Origin: Plecoglossus altivelis
Taxonomy: Eukaryota > Chordata > Actinopteri > Osmeriformes > Plecoglossidae
Direction of reading: 5' to 3'
Length of the DNA stretch: 64,000 nt
NCBI GenBank assembly: GCA_036571765.1
Contig: BROE01000013.1
Coordinates: 16,551,025-16,615,024 of the forward strand
Under the pieces are notes generated by a model. The model saw only the letters and a list, made by a program, of their open reading frames with translations. It searched no databases and was not told the DNA's origin. Of this stretch, positions 62,339 through 64,000 are shown one piece after another. The position numbers were made by a program, and so were the translations under genes. Positions within the stretch are counted from its first letter, which is position 1. Each line of letters starts with the position of its first letter.

Positions 62339-64000
62339 CAGCTCAGCTCAGGTCAGACAGCTTCAGAGTCCAGCAACCAGCATACCCAGAAACCACAACT
62401 CCAGCTATATCTGGGTAACCTCTTTCTTCTTCCCAGGTAACCGTGACTCTGCTGGGAACAGAGGGGGAGAGTGAGCCCCACCACCTCACTGACCCTGACA
62501 AACCTGTGTTTGAGAGGGGTGCAGTAGACACCTTCCTGTTGACCACCCCCTTCTCCCTGGGGGAGCTACAGAGTATCAGGATGTGGCACGATAACTCTGG
62601 TGAACACCCTAGCTGGTAGGGAGTGGGGAGGAAACATTTTGTTGAATGAAGAGAGAAATTCATACAACAAATTCACACATACACTTATGGTGTATATAAT
62701 ATAACAACAACAACAACAATAATACAAATGTCATTAATCATATACTATTGCTATTATTATTATTATTATTGTCAATAATAGTAATAACAATAATAATGAT
62801 AGCAATAGTAATGTAAAAAATTATGGCATGAGTAAATTGAACTACCTGCATGTATGAATACAGATATTTTCCAGGTGCTCAGATGAAATCTTATTTACCT
62901 GCAGGTATGTAAATAAAGTCATGGTTCAGGATTTACAAACTGGGGAGAAGTGGCACTTCCTCTGTAACTCTTGGCTTGCCATCGATATGGGAGACTGTCT
63001 TCTGGATAGGTCCTTCCCTGTTGCCACTGAAATGGATCTCAAGAGATTTAGGTGAGATAAAAAGGACCATCCTGTAACTGATCTAAGCACCCCACAATTT
63101 CTCCTCTCATACTCAGTCTTCATGATGTCTTCAAGTACATTTCTTATCGATTGTGCACTGCATCTTTTCAGCAACCTGTTCTTCATGAAGACTGCCAAGG
63201 ACTTCCGTGATGGTCACATTTGGTTCTCTGTGATCAGCCGTCCTCCAAACAGCACCTTCACATGTGTGCAGCGAGTATCTTGCTGTTTTTCTCTGCTGCT
63301 CTGCACCATGTTGACCAATATCATGTTCTATGGAATTCCAACTGACCCCTCTGAACAAACAATGGACCTTGGTAAGATATTATCCACAGTGTTGGTGTTC
63401 CACAACCTCTCTGGATGTTCAAGAGATTAACTGTCACTTCTTCTGTATATCTGTCACTCTGAAGGTCACATTGAGTTCACCTGGCAACAAGTGATGATCG
63501 GAGTTCAAAGTTCTATTATCATGTTCCCCATCAATCTGCTGATTGTGAGTATCTTCAGAAACACTCGCCCCCGAGAGAAGAAGCCTGGTCAACCCAAAAC
63601 AGATGCGTCCAAGCAGGGGAAGACTGGCCGTGTGTCTCCCTCACAGCCTCCTTCTCCACAGATGGAACACAAAGACATCACACCAGACACCGTCATCAAG
63701 GTAGAGTTGTCTGGATCATTGTGTCACCTTTCTGTCAGTCTGAATGGTTTCTTCAGATAGCACGTTTCTGTATTTTCTTAGGACATCAAGAGGATAGCTC
63801 GTTCCCTCTCCAAGGCCATGAAAAGCCCCATGCCTCGTCTGGAGTTGGAGCTGGGGTCTGGACGACAGGCTGACATCAACACTCTGCTCTCTCTGGTGGA
63901 AGACATTATCAAACAGCAGAACCGGGCAAGTGGAGGGTTCTACACTGATGCCTCCAAGAGAGAAGGATGTCTCCTTCTGTCTTTAGGCTCAGTCGATCTG
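62333..64000 (+). CDS. repeated pkd1l2 exons 24 (end) to 29 (partial, runs off window)
   Basis: Sequence starts in the last codons of exon 24 (to 62351), followed by exons 25 (62437-62615), 26 (62905-63051), 27 (63172-63371), 28 (63465-63700) and 29 (63782 to the edge), all in frame. It duplicates 60750-61878 at an offset of 1586 bp. It shares copy 2-specific intron 25 sequence near the exon 26 acceptor, so it derives from copy 2 rather than copy 1. It is probably the true continuation of copy 2 after an assembly fault, not a third gene. Confidence 0.75.

Noticed and set aside
61935..62474. 179-codon frame across the noisy segment of copy 2
   Set aside because: It is created by frameshifts in damaged exons 28-29 and read-through into the repeated exon 24-25; it is not a separate gene.
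62333..64000. A third pkd1l2 gene
   Set aside because: It lacks a start and upstream exons, shares copy 2-specific intron sequence, and begins at a microhomology jump, so it is best read as the continuation or duplicate of copy 2.

Overview
The window is vertebrate genomic DNA and almost certainly comes from a ray-finned (teleost) fish. Every gene is split into short exons with GT/AG introns of about 80 bp to several kb. Microsatellites (CA, AAT, long C runs) are frequent, and a LINE tail ends in the (AATTG)n-type 3' end common in fish. The genes also match the fish counterpart of human chromosome 16q23. I cannot name the species from sequence alone. I rebuilt all gene models by hand from splice sites and reading-frame phase.

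Layout: 1-3650 has no certain gene. clec3a, a C-type lectin, lies at 3653-4962 on the minus strand with a TATA/CCAAT promoter. vat1l, an MDR-family oxidoreductase-like protein with 9 coding exons, lies at 7688-22005 (minus); about 9 kb of it is one intron full of simple repeats. A 3' LINE fragment with an 8-bp target-site duplication occupies 23287-24010. bola3, a mitochondrial Fe-S assembly factor with 4 exons, lies at 25029-25944 (minus). Two tandem carotenoid 15,15'-oxygenase genes follow on the minus strand, bco1-like (27431-31047) and bco1 (33464-37224), each with 11 exons and all four iron-binding histidines. Head-to-head with bco1 is a complete pkd1l2 gene (polycystin-1-like 2, 41 coding exons, 2489 residues) at 38382-51965 (plus). 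A second tandem pkd1l2 copy begins at 52562 and runs off the right edge.

The unusual part is 38-64 kb. The two pkd1l2 copies are a patchwork. The lectin exons, one PKD-repeat block and everything from the GAIN/GPS region onward are nearly identical, introns included. The stalk exons between them are strongly diverged, and copy 2 carries a Ser/Thr/Pro-rich repeat that copy 1 lacks. This looks like recent duplication or gene conversion with a diversified extracellular stalk. At 61879-62338 copy 2 becomes riddled with 1-3 base indels and then jumps back to exon 24, repeating 1586 bp. That pattern fits an uncorrected long-read or haplotype assembly fault better than biological decay, and it makes the 3' half of copy 2 unreliable.

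Functionally the window combines beta-carotene cleavage to retinal (bco1, bco1l), mitochondrial Fe-S delivery (bola3), a skeletal or extracellular lectin (clec3a), a neuronal or vesicle-associated reductase-like protein (vat1l) and polycystin receptor-channels. They are neighbours by conserved synteny rather than members of one pathway.
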